A DNA stretch of 64,000 bases from Phoronis australis (GCA_002633005.1 NMRA01000473.1:61537-125536), one strand, 5' to 3'. Positions 12,901 through 26,100 are shown, counted from the first letter of the stretch. Numbers and translations are program-made. The notes: generated from the sequence alone by a model not told the origin.

Positions 12901-15900
12901 TGAGATATCTGAGTGTCAGTTATCTTGAAAAACCAGCTGTTCTCACAGTTTTGCATTACTAATAGGTATTGTCCTAAATTAACAGAATTTTCAGAAGCAA
13001 GCAGATTTATATGTGGGATAAAAAAATCAACTGCTGGCCTCAGATTTTTTAAAACTGTAAAAAGTTTTGTAAAAATGTAGATGGAAATGTTCTTCTGCAC
13101 AGGTCATGAAGTTTGGCTTGACTGGTGATAGATAGCAAGCCCTATTTAAATTGATCAATTGACTCTGACTGGAGAAGCAACAGTCGTTAGTTAGCTTGGT
13201 CGCCACTGCGGTCGTCAAGCACGACTAAATGAGTTTGTTTTCTGAGAGATCTATGGACATAACTTTGGATTAACAAGCTTCAGGCGGGTGCTTGTTTGAA
13301 CTATGATGTTCACAACTCACTCTCTACACTTAAAACTATGTTAAGAACTGAATGTACTTACAAACTACAGCAATGTACGTGCTCATCTACATTACATGTA
13401 GGCTCCATGAATTCCCAGAATCAACAACTGAAATCATTTTTAAAAACTCTCCACAGTGGATTTTCTCAATAACCCATGCTCATCAATTTTTAGACAGACA
13501 AAAATGCAACTTTTTGAAAATGCTGAGATCATTATCATATTTACTAGGATATACGTACTTGTATGAATGGAAAACTTGAAAATTATACAAAAATGGATGA
13601 AGAACTATTGAAAACACATATTGTCAGCAAAAGTTGTTTTTCCAGTCTGTGCGAATGGAAATCATTTTGAAAATCATACGCAAATAAGAGTCGTATGGAC
13701 AGAGAACTTTTTGAAAAACACAGGAAAATGGTAGTCATGAGGATGGAGAAATTTTTGAAAATGCAAGTTGCGTTAACGAAGTGAAAACAGAGTTGTGAAA
13801 ACAGAGCCTTATACTAACAATGACATCTGACCATGGGAAAACTGGTCTTGTCTACAAATAATTGGTCAGCAGGAAAAGAATCCATAGTATGAGCCTGTAT
13901 TAAAGTCTACAGTCAACAGTGTGGTCTGATACCGATCTACTAATAATTAGCAGTCAGCTATTTTTGGACGGTTCGGACAAAAATTTTGTCACGTGTACTG
14001 TGTCCCTAGCACCTGCCATTTTTATGCGCCCACATATTTGTATGTGGACGCGTTATGCCGTCATCTCCGTCCGTCCGGGCGTCTGCTGCTCTATCTCCAA
14101 AACCCTTTGACATACGTTCATGAAATTTGGCACATATGTTCCATTCATGAATGGGACGGCATGTGCGAACTTTCGGACAGATCCGACTACTGGTGTGCCC
14201 CCTAGTGGCAATTTTATTTTTTTACGCTTACCTTTGTATCTTCAAAAGTCCTGAAGGGATTTTCATGAAATTTGGTATGTAGGCACCTATTAGTGAGGTG
14301 ACGCTATCCTCCCGATTTCAGATGGATTCGACGTAGTTTGCGCCACCTAGTGGCCATTTTTAGTGTTTTCGAGTCTGTTTTTGTGCGTCCACCCCTCTAT
14401 CAACCAAACCGCTCAAAGGATGATTGTGAAAATTGGCATGTATATGCTTAATATGTAGAGGACGGTTGACGATGATTTTCCGATGATTTCGACTACTGTG
14501 GCNNNNNNNNNNNNNNNNNNNNNNNNNNNNNNNNNNNNNNNNNNNNNNNNNNNNNNNNNNNNNNNNNNNNNNNNNNNNNNNNNNNNNNNNNNNNNNNNNN
14601 NNNNNNNNNNNNNNNNNNNNNNNNNNNNNNNNNNNNNNNNNNNNNNNNNNNNNNNNNNNNNNNNNNNNNNNNNNNNNNNNNNNNNNNNNNNNNNNNNNNN
14701 NNNNNNNNNNNNNNNNNNNNNNNNNNNNNNNNNNNNNNNNNNNNNNNNNNNNNNNNNNNNNNNNNNNNNNNNNNNNNNNNNNNNNNNNNNNNNNNNNNNN
14801 NNNNNNNNNNNNNNNNNNNNNNNNNNNNNNNNNNNNNNNNNNNNNNNNNNNNNNNNNNNNNNNNNNNNNNNNNNNNNNNNNNNNNNNNNNNNNNNNNNNN
14901 NNNNNNNNNNNNNNNNNNNNNNNNNNNNNNNNNNNNNNNNNNNNNNNNNNNNNNNNNNNNNNNNNNNNNNNNNNNNNNNNNNNNNNNNNNNNNNNNNNNN
15001 NNNNNNNNNNNNNNNNNNNNNNNNNNNNNNNNNNNNNNNNNNNNNNNNNNNNNNNNNNNNNNNNNNNNNNNNNNNNNNNNNNNNNNNNNNNNNNNNNNNN
15101 NNNNNNNNNNNNNNNNNNNNNNNNNNNNNNNNNNNNNNNNNNNNNNNNNNNNNNNNNNNNNNNNNNNNNNNNNNNNNNNNNNNNNNNNNNNNNNNNNNNN
15201 NNNNNNNNNNNNNNNNNNNNNNNNNNNNNNNNNNNNNNNNNNNNNNNNNNNNNNNNNNNNNNNNNNNNNNNNNNNNNNNNNNNNNNNNNNNNNNNNNNNN
15301 NNNNNNNNNNNNNNNNNNNNNNNNNNNNNNNNNNATTTTGCCCCTAGCCTATTGAGGAGACAATGACCATACCTTTCCATTTTGCAAAGTACAACATACT
15401 ACATATATGCCCTCTACTGGCCACTTTATGGTACCAATAAACAACCCTAGAAGGATACCGTATGCGGTGCAATTGTGGGCGCATTTCAACGCTCTGCTTG
15501 CTCTTGTTTTTGTTCATCTGCCCTTTCAAGCCCCCCCCCGTGTGTAGCCATACATCTTCTCTCATGCACACCTGGTCATACACACCTGGTCATACACCTT
15601 GTGCACCTGCAGCTTACATTTACTGCTAATTTACGTGGAAGTCAAGGTATTTAAATCCTATCCTCGATTCCACTTATTTAATTTTCCTAGGTTGAGGTAA
15701 CAGTCACCCCTAATGACATCAGAAGATGATTATGTGTTCATTAGATATTCATTTCATTCTGATTATGTAACTGACTGTGTGTTGTGAATGCTGGGCCCAC
15801 TTTTATGAACATCTTAATAGTACAGACTTGCTCTGTATTTTACAGAACATATCAAAAAGCTTTTGGGTAACTTGAACCTATACTCACCAGGTTAAATATT

Positions 15901-17208
15901 AAAAGATTATTGAGTTGACTGTACACCCAAAATACAAAACTATACAGACTTGTCCTACAGCTAACAAGCAATGTACCCCACACAACCTGCCAGCTTTTGG
16001 CACTGTGAGTTACTGTATGTGTGCTGTCTGTCCCTCTACTGGGTCCGTGGTGATGCCACGTTTTCACTGGGAGGCCATGATAGTGTGAGTGAGGGGCGCA
16101 ATGTGCACAGTCCAAGTTTTTGAACATTGAGGCTAGGAAATGTCCAAAGGCAACCATTTAAAATGTGTGTTTTGTCTAGGTTGGCTACTCATCCATGGAC
16201 AGTACTCTGTTGAAGTATAGTGCCAAGGAATACTTCTTCAAGGCAGCGCTGTGCCACCTCTGTGTGGACCTACTGAATGCCCAACAGGCTGTGGACAAAT
16301 ATGTGGAGAGTTATCCAGCTTTCAGTGACACACGCGAATGTAAACTGCTGAAGGTACTACTAGAACAGTTGTATCCAAACACTTCTGTCAGCTGATTGAC
16401 GGAAACATGATAACTTCTGGTACACCGTAATGTTGATCGACAACCTGCCCATGAAATATCACTTTTCGTTCATGTCACCTGGACATCGCCAGTTGTTATT
16501 CTTGATCTGAACAATCAGATGCTGTAGAAAACATTAACCCTGACAACAAGGCAGACAATATCAGTTCATTAAAACTGGCACAAAACGAGCCAATGTAATA
16601 AGAGACAAAAAATCAGAGGAAAGAAGCATGAAGTGGTCATTAAATAAAACAAATATAGACTAATCCGTTGGGCTTTTCAGGTCATGAATCAATGTTGCCT
16701 TTGCGCAACACTGCTCTTCCTCGGTCCATATAACCTATCACTTTCTTGATTGGCAAATGTTTGTTAAGTAATTATTAACGATCAAATCACTTTTGGATTC
16801 ACATCTTTGTAAAGTCATTTTTGTGCCATTCTCTACTGTCACTTCATAGCCCTAAGTTGTGACTGATGGCGCCATCTAGGGTGTCATGTTGCTTTTGGGG
16901 CACAGAGTGATAGGGCTATCCGAGTAGGAACAAATATTTCACTGGAAGTTTCTTTGATTTGTCAGACAGTAGCACCTGTATCATGTACTGGTCGGAATGT
17001 GTGTTCATCATGGCCCTTCTGACTTACTTAATCCTTTTTAGTATTGCTAGCCTTTTATCATTTTCAGAAATTGATGAGTGCTCTTGAGGAGGAGGACACT
17101 GATGCATTCACGGAGGCTGTGAGTGAATATGACAGCATATCACGGCTGGATCAATGGACCACATCTATACTACTCAAAGTCAAGAAGACTATCAGTGATC
17201 TCCGTTAA
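3939..17208 (+). CDS. NAPA: Alpha-soluble NSF attachment protein (alpha-SNAP), nine coding exons
   Basis: Alpha-SNAP binds assembled SNARE bundles and recruits and stimulates the ATPase NSF, which pulls spent SNARE complexes apart after membrane fusion; it is cytosolic and membrane-recruited. Coding exons read by eye: 3939-4030, 5180-5259, 5739-5855, 6437-6483, 7510-7587, 10861-10916, 12797-12881, 16180-16353, 17068-17208. All introns are GT-AG and the frames join to 289 codons plus TAA. The product starts [18 protein letters not shown]. Family hallmarks are the early FLGSLFGG loop that touches membrane, TPR-like helical pairs such as [13 protein letters not shown] and [13 protein letters not shown], and the C-terminal [11 protein letters not shown] segment used to engage NSF. 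The C-terminus is KKTISDLR, a few residues shorter than in vertebrates. Introns hold minisatellites, a Kolobok-like element, a repeat array and an assembly gap; all exons are intact. Beta-SNAP is a vertebrate duplicate, so alpha-SNAP is the fitting name. Confidence 0.95.
4862..5050 (+). mobile_element. Mutator-like element relic in alpha-SNAP intron 1
   Basis: The segment matches the left terminal repeat of the element at 59243-60190: both share ATTATGCCTC.CAC.GA and TAAACCATCAAA.TCA..TTG, followed by ATA.CTTT.G..A.AGAGGA. Only one end is present and divergence is high, so this is an old truncated copy. Confidence 0.6.
7767..8010. repeat. 24-bp minisatellite, about ten copies
   Basis: A tandem array of ACTGACAGTCAGTAACAGAA plus CACA lies in alpha-SNAP intron 5, about 180 bp after exon 5. 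Copies are almost identical. Each unit contains the palindrome ACTGACAGTCAGT, so single strands could form short hairpins. The period is a multiple of three, which explains open frames reading through it. Confidence 0.95.
8011..9584. other. Intronic sequence without a recognised gene
   Basis: This part of alpha-SNAP intron 5 has no supported exon. It includes a two-copy tandem repeat of about 29 bp at 8228-8278 (GCCTGATTAAGGTGCAGGGT), an AT-rich tract at 8960-9150 and C-rich patches at 8720-8880. Confidence 0.6.
9585..9738. repeat. 26-bp minisatellite, about six copies
   Basis: Units contain CTAGGTCCGTCTCAGCCC and GAGACAC. Later copies have small deletions. CTCAGCCCTGAG is an inverted repeat within the unit. 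The array lies in alpha-SNAP intron 5. Confidence 0.9.
11068..12169. mobile_element. TTAA-bounded Kolobok-like nonautonomous DNA transposon, copy 1
   Basis: TTAA at 11068-11071 and at 12166-12169 bound imperfect inverted repeats of at least 110 bp, with inner landmarks such as TTTTTCATGTCATTTTTAG and GATTATCCCAGACATAT. The same ends occur at 44630-45907. The interior at about 11780-11990 matches the reverse complement of about 45130-45400 in that element, so the two are inserted in opposite orientation. The THAP-coding part of copy 2 is missing here. No transposase is present. TTAA target sites with THAP-linked elements are typical of the Kolobok superfamily. It sits in alpha-SNAP intron 6. 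Confidence 0.8.
12605..12770. repeat. 44-bp minisatellite, four copies, next to alpha-SNAP exon 7
   Basis: Units start GAGCTGTATTGTGTTACATT and are near identical. CATTCATTGATTGAGCCAATGAATG contains an inverted repeat. The last copy ends only 26 bp before the acceptor of exon 7, so the branch point of that intron may lie in the array. Confidence 0.95.
14000..14502 (+). repeat. Higher-order repeat array (A'-A-C-B), first copy, cut by a gap
   Basis: Units of about 140-190 bp each contain a form of CCTAGTGGC and a variant of TTCATGAAATTTGGCA. Junctions are near 14015 (A'), 14205 (A), 14344 (C) and 14495 (B). The order matches part of the array at 26.6-28.0 kb read on the minus strand. The array runs into an N-run, so its true length is unknown. 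It lies in alpha-SNAP intron 7. Confidence 0.8.
14503..15334. other. Assembly gap of 832 N
   Basis: A run of N replaces the sequence. It starts inside the repeat array, so collapse or failed assembly of repeats is the likely cause. It lies in alpha-SNAP intron 7 and breaks no exon. Open frames across it are artefacts. Confidence 1.
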
Positions 17209-18270
17209 AGGGCTTTGTCAACTGTAGAGAACTGTACTGCCCACTGTAAACGTATATGTATTTGTGTTATTCAACAATTCTAAGGATGCAAGCTGATCTT
17301 GATGTTCATAGACATGGCTTTATGTACAGTGAGTCATTGATTAGAATGTTCTGGCAGGATGTTTCAATGTCTCACAAAATGTTTAGTGAGACAAGGTTAC
17401 CACCATTTTAATGTCTGCTAGAATATCATATTATGGTCGATTCCATGTGCAGTTCTGAAATGCATATTGGTCCTTCGAGTGATTGGGCAATACGATTTTG
17501 TGCGACGAACTCGCCAGATAAATGTAATGATGAAACCAACCCTTAAGGTTATGTTGTCAGAGCTGTTAAGACAGCGAGGCGTTATTTGTATGTCCTGATA
17601 TCTCAGGAAATTAGAACTCACAGTTAAGTTGCATTATTCAGTTTCTGTGAGTTTGTCTCATTAGTGTAATTTCAAGCTGATCGTTGAGTGGCTTTGCGGG
17701 CATCAGAAAGCACAAAACTCTGTCATTTGTGATTCCCTACATATGATGCTAACTTAGCCCTGCGACTAAAATTCACAGAAAAAAATTTCAACTTGCTTGA
17801 TTGATGCAAATATTCATGGCTGCTAATGTTTGCAGTTGCTAGAGTTCACACAGCTTCACGAGTGTACTTGGTAATACCAGGTTTGCTCCTAATTATGCAG
17901 ATGCCAGCAATTGACATTCCATATAGTTATTGCCGGCTTGTCACCATTCTCATAGTTTCTGTTGCTTGACGCTTTATTATGAACTGTCTCCAAGACTAGG
18001 CAAATTGATGACATTTACTGTGTTGTTCTTGACTCGAGTGATTTTCCAGACTTCCAGTAATGTTGGTGTGAACATACGTCATGAAGTTAATTATCAAAAA
18101 GATGATTTAAATAAGCACAGATGCTTGGAAGTATGAATCTGGCTTGGTTTATAAGTATTTGCCAAAATGTACTTTTGCTGTTCTTGCAATTACGCAAACA
18201 TCATTGATAACTGAGTTTTACTAGGACAATTGAATACATTAGAATAAATTATGTTGAGGGTACGTTATCG
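17209..18270 (+). other. Probable alpha-SNAP 3' UTR
   Basis: This follows the TAA at 17206-17208 and has no further coding exon. AATAAA occurs at 18243-18248, a candidate poly(A) signal that would give a 3' UTR of about 1 kb. No cDNA is available to confirm it. Confidence 0.45.
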
Positions 18271-18747
18271 TGTGATATTCCCGCCACTTTGTATGATGTT
18301 GTAAATAGTTATACCACGGTGAAGCAGTTTTGAGAACGTCATGCTTCATGGCATGTGTTTTGTTCGAAGATTCTTTATGATTGTATTTATTTTGTAAAAA
18401 GTTTAAATTTATCTGTGTTTTATATAACTTTAGGATCGACTGAAGTTTTATTTTGCGTTTTTGGTTGATAAAAATAGATGCCGGATGACAGTGCTAGTTG
18501 AGATGTGTGTGGACTGAGCAGAGCTGGGTTACATAAAACTTCAAAACTTATCCACTAGATATGTTGTTGATCGACGCCAGGTAGACTATTCAACAACAGC
18601 AAAATGATACCTGATGATTGACATCAGGTACACTGTTCAACAAAAGCGACAGATAATGCAAAGATACCGTTATCCAGCATAAGACTTTCAAACAACTGGG
18701 CCCAGGTGTCTTTATCCAATGACAGCAGTGTTGTACATGTGCAAAGC

Positions 18748-18919
18748 GTGCTTAATGAGAATAACATTGAGTCACTTAGGTCATGTTGTGTGCTTAATGA
18801 GAATAACATTGAGTCACTTAGGTCATGTTGTGTGCTTAATGAGAATAACATTGAGTCACTTAGGTCATGTTGTGTGCTTAATGAGAATAACATTGAGTCA
18901 CTTAGGTCATGTTGTGTGC
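18748..18919. repeat. 42-bp minisatellite, four copies
   Basis: Units contain GTGCTTAATGAGAATAACAT followed by TGAGTCACTTAGGTCATGTTGT, and the four copies appear identical. The array lies between the predicted poly(A) sites of alpha-SNAP and golgin-84. The period is 14 codons, so all frames read through; this is not evidence of coding. Confidence 0.95.
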
Positions 18920-19235
18920 TAACTAGGTATTAACTGTACTCGCAGATTAACATATTAAAATTTAAACTGCTAACTCGTTGCAGATGAAACACATACCATG
19001 TTTTTGATTAGCTCTATATTCAGTTACCAATTGATTGCCAAAACAGGTTAAACTGATTGTATAGATTAAGTGTATTATGATGTCCGTTGTGCAATATGTG
19101 TGACTTCAGATTATAAACATACCATGGACACTGTCTTGTAACTATTGGTTAGTGTGGTTGCAACCCTACACAGGAAGAGAAGTGACAGAATTGAGATAAA
19201 AACTGGCATTTCTCATTATCAAGAAAAAACTATCT

Positions 19236-20199
19236 TTTATTAGGCAACATCTGCACATTAGTCTTATTTACATGGTAACATTTCATTATATACAATGTTG
19301 TATAATCATTCTCCATGCTCTGTCAAGCAAAATTTAAGTAATCCATAAAGCACCTCGGTCAATTTTTAACCCTAAAATTCCCAAAATATGTCGTTCAAAT
19401 TCCAGCAGAGCCCATCACCTTGATACACTCCTGTTGTCGAGTCATGGAAGCAGCGGCCAAAGAGTTGCTAATCACTGGGAGCATGGGACTAATGGGTGCA
19501 GGCATTGGTAACATTACCTCACTTGTACCTTCAAGTGGTAACATTACCTCGCTTGTACCTTCAAGTGGTAACATTACCTCCCTTGTACCTTCAAGTGGTA
19601 ACGTTACTTCGCTTGTACCTTCAAGTGGTAACGTTACCTCGCTTGTACCTTCAAGTGGTAACATTACCTCGCTTGTACCTTCAAGTGGTAACATTACCTC
19701 ACTTGTACCTTCAAGTCCAATTCCTCACACGCAATGTGTGGCAGGCATGTTTTAAAAACTAGACTAGCTTACATGTGAAATATCACCAGTAGGTTCCAAA
19801 CAGGACATGAATGCAAAACAAAGGGTTGGTACAAAGGACAAACCAAACAATAACCCGTCTGACTCATCTTTTAAGATAAACCAAAGACAACAATAACTGA
19901 ATTATTCAGTACCTCCCAGAATATGGACCCCGCACAAAGAAATGTGGATTTGTCTATTCCCATGTTTATACAAACACAAGCTTAGTTGACGTGTAAACAA
20001 ATGGAAATTGATCAATATAATATCCAGCCACGAGATCCAACATCTTTGTTATACTGCCTGCTCCATCCCTAACCTGTAAGTGTGGAACACAATCGCAAAA
20101 ATGTTGCATGTTATGTCTGCAACAGTCTGGTTGCAAGCTGTCTGAGGATTGATTCACTGCAAGTGAATTTATGTCCAGTACTGTTAAGTGGTTATTGGC
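19236..20199 (-). other. Probable golgin-84 3' UTR
   Basis: This is minus-strand sequence after the stop codon at 20202-20200. AATAAA on the minus strand (TTTATT at 19236-19241) is a candidate poly(A) signal, giving a 3' UTR near 1 kb that would include the 30-bp minisatellite. Confidence 0.4.
19507..19716. repeat. 30-bp minisatellite, seven copies, in the golgin-84 3' region
   Basis: The unit is GGTAACATTACCTCACTTGT followed by ACCTTCAAGT. It contains two inverted repeats, GGTAACATTACC (imperfect) and ACTTG....CAAGT. Copies differ only at a few sites (C/T and A/G). If the predicted 3' UTR is right, the array is transcribed as a string of small stem-loops. Confidence 0.95.
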
Positions 20200-23100
20200 T
20201 CACTGTCCTGCGGGGGGTCCTGGTGCTGGGGGGGCTGGTCCATGGGAGTTGGAGCCGTGTATCTCTGGCTGGTAGGTCAACAGTACAACCATGGTCCAGA
20301 AGTGAAGTAACAACTGGAAGACAAAAAATGAAACAAGAAAATTGAGTATTCTGTTACTACGTAAGTCAGTACTTAATTTAGCAAGAAAGTGCATGCTTAA
20401 GGTAACACATGTCACTTAGGTTGTAAGAACATAGCACATATTTTGTATCAGTGATTATCAATTCTAGTGAGAGACGTTAACACACACACACAGTCATCTC
20501 TAGCAAGAACACATTGCTGTGATAATGTGCTTTTAAAGCCAACCCACAATTTTCAACAAAAATGATGGAATTTATGCAGGAAAATCAACTTTTTTAAACT
20601 TTGCAAGTGCTATAATTACAAAGTATTTCATAACAAAATAAGTAAAATATCACCAAATTGCCTGTTTTCTAACATGTTTTGGGAGAATGTTATACATTTT
20701 ATGCATAAGATTACACACAAAGTATTACTTTATGGGTATAACTAATCACGTTCACACAATTGAATAGATTCTAAACAACACCAGCATTATATGGGCACAA
20801 CACAAGCCATTAAAATGCACCGACACTGGTGCACTATAAGTGGCCAACTACTCAGGAAGGATAATGCAACGAGCACAGAGGTTTAGTTGATTGGATAAAC
20901 ATGGTGCTAACTTTCTACAACCACAAAAGGGGACCAGCAGACAAAAAGAATTAAAATTGAAGACAGTTACAGAAAAGTCAACGAAGGTGCACCACACAAT
21001 GTCCAATTCACATGACTCCCCTGTTTCATTCAAAAATTTTGAATTCCTGGTTCTTTTAGAAGCATGTCAAATCCCAAATGAAGGTGAAATTTCACACCCG
21101 TCCAGGCGAATCCTTGCTCGTTATAGGTGCTCAATGCAGAATGTTTACATTGAAACAGGGTGGCATGCAGGTTTACCCAAAGTGAGACAATTTGTATGCA
21201 ATACTAGTCAAACTGAAAACATGAGCCATTTTATGCATCAGTGCCCAGTCCTTGGTGATGTGCACCAAAATTTTATGACGCACATGACAGGTGATGCCAG
21301 AGTAGTTCAATTATTTCAAACCCATGATCTTTGTGAACTAAAAAACCTGGCACTGTATATTTCCAGAGCAACAGTGCTAAGAGCTGACATTTTATCATTG
21401 TAAAGACTGGTGTAAATGTGAACTGTATTATGAGGCCAAGGCCTACATTACAATAAATCATTTCTGATTCTGATTCACACCAGAAAATTTGTCTGACTTG
21501 AAAAAAAACTTGTAAGGTGAAGGCCAATTGATGTTGTCTTGGTAATTATCATAGCTCATCAATAAAATATCCTTACCATGTAGACAATGACAAAGACTCT
21601 AGCAATGGGATATCGCCTCAGAAAGACACCAAGGCGAATGCTGAAAAAAACGTAGAGCACAACTGGTACAGAAAATCAAGAATGTTTTAAAATACCTTAT
21701 TGCAGGTGTCCAGAACCTACGGCACACATTCGGCCTCTCTAAAAACAATTTCATTGAGTTTTTTTGAAATGCACAACAAATAGTACCACTCATCAGCCAG
21801 TCTGAGCTTATTTAGCTGTGTTGGCTGTATCAATGTTGGAGTCCCGGTTCAGGAGACGTGGCAGGGCAAGTATACACATTTGTTTTAAGTAATTGCATGG
21901 ACCTCGCTAGATTACCCCTTGATGGAACATGCTGGTAATAGATGATCAAGATACATGTTGGTTTGGAAAGCACCATCATGAAAAAATTCACAAATGCCAC
22001 ACAACCGTAAAAGAGATAAAAGAGCGTCCCAGACTAATTGTTACAAATTTACTAGACATATAAGAAAATATGAAGTGGAGATTACGAAGCCTGTTTGTTA
22101 AACAAACTTGTGGTACTAAACAGTCAATGAACCATTTTAGACAGAGAAATTTTGTTAAAAAATTTTACTGACCTTAGAATACATTGCAAGTTCATAAATA
22201 ATGTCTTTTGCATTCATGCAGTGGTCGCCAAGGACAACAACTTGACTTTAGAAAAATGTTGTCACATGTAACTTATTTTAATATAAATTGTTAAAACAAT
22301 TTAACTTGGTCACTTAAAACACCTTTTCTGCTTCAAATATTTAAAAATTGCTGCGCAAATAAATTTTGTCAAACATATTCCCAACTGGTACTCTTCTAAT
22401 ACATCAATAATTTTCTGATCAAATTGAACAGAATTATAATTCATGAAGTAGAATTTTTTTCTTATCGGTCATCAACAAAATAGTTGTCAAAGTTGAATAA
22501 CACACAGCTCCATTTATTTTTTTTATAAAAGAGAACTTGATAGTAAAGACCTATTTCATACTAGGCTAAGATTTTAAAAATGTTTCAGACCTGTTTTCGT
22601 AAATTTTAACTGGCATTATATTTAAAGCCTCGTGCAACAAGGCAAAGTCAAGTTGAAGTCGGAAACTTCAAACTGGGATAAATCAAAGTAACAACAGTGA
22701 ATCTTCCCATGAAGTAATCATTGAACTATTCTATTCATGTTCTAATTAAGTTTAATTGCAAATGCTTTACTTGTCACATCAAAGAATCAGAACGGTTTCT
22801 CCCAAAAAATGTTGATCAAAATTCTTTTTGTGTGGGCCACTGTCTCCACACCAATGATAAATATCACCTGACACTCAAAAACATTGATGAATCCTGGCTT
22901 ATTGTAACTAAGAGATGAATAGTGACACAGAATGAAGGTAAAATTTAAAAAAAAACATCACTGGAATAGACACGTTGGCTATTAAAGGTTCCTAGGTGAT
23001 GTAATGCATTAATGTTAGTCAGCACAAATCAATTTACTGCCCAGCTAAACTATTCAAGTTTGCAGCTGCCAAAAGGGGAAGTTTTCCAAGCTTGGAATTT

Positions 23101-26100
23101 AATGATGGAAAGAAAATTACTCAAAAAGTGACTAGTTCAATAAGCCCGATTACCTTACTCATCATCAATCTTTTTCAAGCAAACCGAGCATTGGATAGTA
23201 TAAGAGCAAGGAAATTCAAGTTAGGAATTAAATATCAAATAAGGAGACATACTTTTCTTTATAAAGTAAACTAAAAATCTTTTTAATTTTTCTCAGCATA
23301 TGCTTTGTAATCTGAGTTGTTGATAAGGATTAGCAGATGGTCATCACTGAAAGTAACTGCACCATTCATGTAATATAAACATGTCAGACATTTCCACATA
23401 GAAGCCTCGCCAAATGCATGTCTGGTGAGAGTACAAAATAAATTTGATGAATCCATCTAGAACTCACATTTCATATAAATGTACGTACTGGAACCCTGGG
23501 ACTTTCCCCGATTTTGCAAGACACTGACACAAAAACCTACAGTATGTAATTATAGTATTGTAGTTTGTACTGGAACTACACTTACCTTATATGGAACAAT
23601 TAGTTAGAATGGTTTATTATATAAGTCTTGCCAAACAGTTCTATGAAATGTGACTCATATGAATATGGTCTTGTGTATTTCAAAAACATGTTGTTGTACA
23701 GTAGTTAGTCAGTCTGCAATAAAGTAGTGTTCAATTAAAGACTTCTTCAGTCCTCTCTCCACTAGACATTACACATTACAAGACAAAAGTAGTCAAACAT
23801 AATAATATATTCCCATTACGACAACTAATGCTGTAAACAGCAAAAACTACTGGAAATGTTAGAGCGACAACTTTTGATTACAGAATGGATCAGACACGTT
23901 TACTAACTTTCCTGTTAACTACGCTTCATTCTTGCTACTTTGATGATGAATTTGGCTTCTGCCCAGCTATTGTGATGAGGAATTACGTTTTTTGTCTGAA
24001 TACTTTAGGCTTGTAGTATAACTTCTCAGCAACAACAACATGTCAGCAATATAGCTCCACAGCTATATAACTCCACAGCAATATAGCTCCACAGCTATAT
24101 ACCTCCACAGCAATATAGCTCCACAGCAATATAGCCCCACAGCAATATAGCCCCACAGCAATATAGCCCCACAGCAATATAGCCCCACAGCAATATAGCT
24201 CCACAGCAATATAGCCCCACAGCAATATAGCCCCACAGCAATATAGCCCCACAGCACACAGTATTATTGTTGTAGGCCTAAATTTGACACAGACGAATAA
24301 GCACTCGTACAATAATTAGATCTGACTTTGAATTGTCAAAATGCCTAAGGCTTATGTACTGAAATCTGTAAGACTTTCATACTAACCTGAACTTATCTAT
24401 GAATCCCACAGCCCGTTTCACATTTCTTGTCACCCCCGTGTCAGTTGGACTCTCCCTGATGAATGTTGGCAAACGTTGGCGCACTGAGAAAATAAGATTA
24501 TGATTAAATATGCTATTTTGGCCAAGTTATGCATATGCTGAGTCATAAACATACAACGTATACCATTAACCATAATTAGCTATTAAGGCTTTTTGCTTAC
24601 ACTTCACAACCACAGATAAATCATTAAATCTCAAAAAAGTTGTGATGTAATCTCTTCAATGTTTAGCATTCACTATTGATATGCGGTCCAGTATGTAGTT
24701 CAATTCAGCACAAACAGAGGTATTCAATGTGATTATTTAAAAGCTCTCTCAGGACCTTCAAAGATGATGTCATAAGCAGCATTCATAATACACACTGACC
24801 CGGGGCCAGTGGATTTGCAGCTGGGCCAGTAAACTTTCACATATAGGCTCTGTGTGGATGTGATCTCATGTTCAAGTAACCGGCACGGCGGGCCAACACA
24901 TTTTATTTGCTGCAGCTCGAACACTGGTCATAAGTAGAAGGTCTCCGCACAGCAATCTATTACTTCGTGATGAAACAAAGGAGCGCCACACTACCACTAT
25001 GAACATTAATCAGTGTTTGCAGCTCTCACCACTCAGTTATATATAGAGGCTCAGTGTCCAACTCACCTTCTTCCTCCTCCATGCGTACTGTAGTACTGTT
25101 TGCTCTGCTAGTCGCTGCCTGCATGTCAGTGTACTGTCGCTCCAGTCGCTCCAGTTGAAGAACCAGAGAGTTCTTCTCAGTGCTCAGAGCCTCCACCACT
25201 GTCTGCTTCTGTATGAGGCTCTCCGTCAGGGCATGTAGTCGGCCTTCCAGTTCTGACTGGGACGTAGAGCCCAGGCTCTTGGTGGTCAGCTGCAATATAT
25301 TGGTAGACAGGATCAACCGATGATGGTATGGCACAATGGTGTGAGCAACATAATGCCATTAATGACGCTCAGTTTCGAATCCTGAGTTTCATAGCAAACT
25401 TGGAAGTAACAATATTGCCCCTTAGTTTCATGTGCACCATAATACATGAGTAAATCAAAGTACAGTACAAATCAAAAGAATTCAGACAAAATGACCTGGA
25501 ATTCCCAGTCATGACAGCTACGAATAATCCAAATTCATCGTCAAAAAAGTCTTCCCTCATTACTGAGAATGAAGGGCAATCAACAAGTAAGTTAATAAAA
25601 AGTTAAATAAACAATGCTGCCATTAGAATTTTGCCCTTATAACAGTTATTACCAGCCATTTTCGCTGTTCACAGAATTTGTTGACATGATGCAGAAAAGG
25701 CATTTTACCTGATTACACTGTCTTGTTCTATACCATACCTCTATATATCAAGAATCCACACAGAAAGCTGGGTTGAACACTTATGATGCTACTCTTACCG
25801 TACCTCAATATATCAAGAGTCCTCATAGAAAGCTGTGTTGAACAGCGATGATGCTACTCTTAACTGCACAATGTTTTAACATGAGCCAATAATTACAACT
25901 TAAGTGGAGCAATTGAGTTACTCCAGACCAAACTAAAAACAAATACGACATCTTACCAGTTATTGAATGAACATAACTCTGTGGTCAACAATGGAATGAA
26001 GTGGACAATAAGACAAGGTCAAAGTAAGGACAAGTTTGTTGTTTCAAGGGTATGAAGAACAGGAGAATAACAGATTGATGTAATTTGTCATTCATCCCAA

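Noticed and set aside
14483-15380. Open frames of about 290 codons on both strands
   Set aside because: They consist almost wholly of the 832-bp N-run.
18624-18933. Frames of repeated NNIESLRSC-like units
   Set aside because: By-product of the identical 42-bp minisatellite; no flanking coding context.
19395-19762. Frames with repeated GNITSLVPSS or LPLEGTSEV units
   Set aside because: By-product of the 30-bp minisatellite; all frames are open and the position fits a 3' UTR.
24045-24255. Regular direct repeats suggestive of a CRISPR array
   Set aside because: The repeats are contiguous 16-bp units without spacers, in an animal intron.
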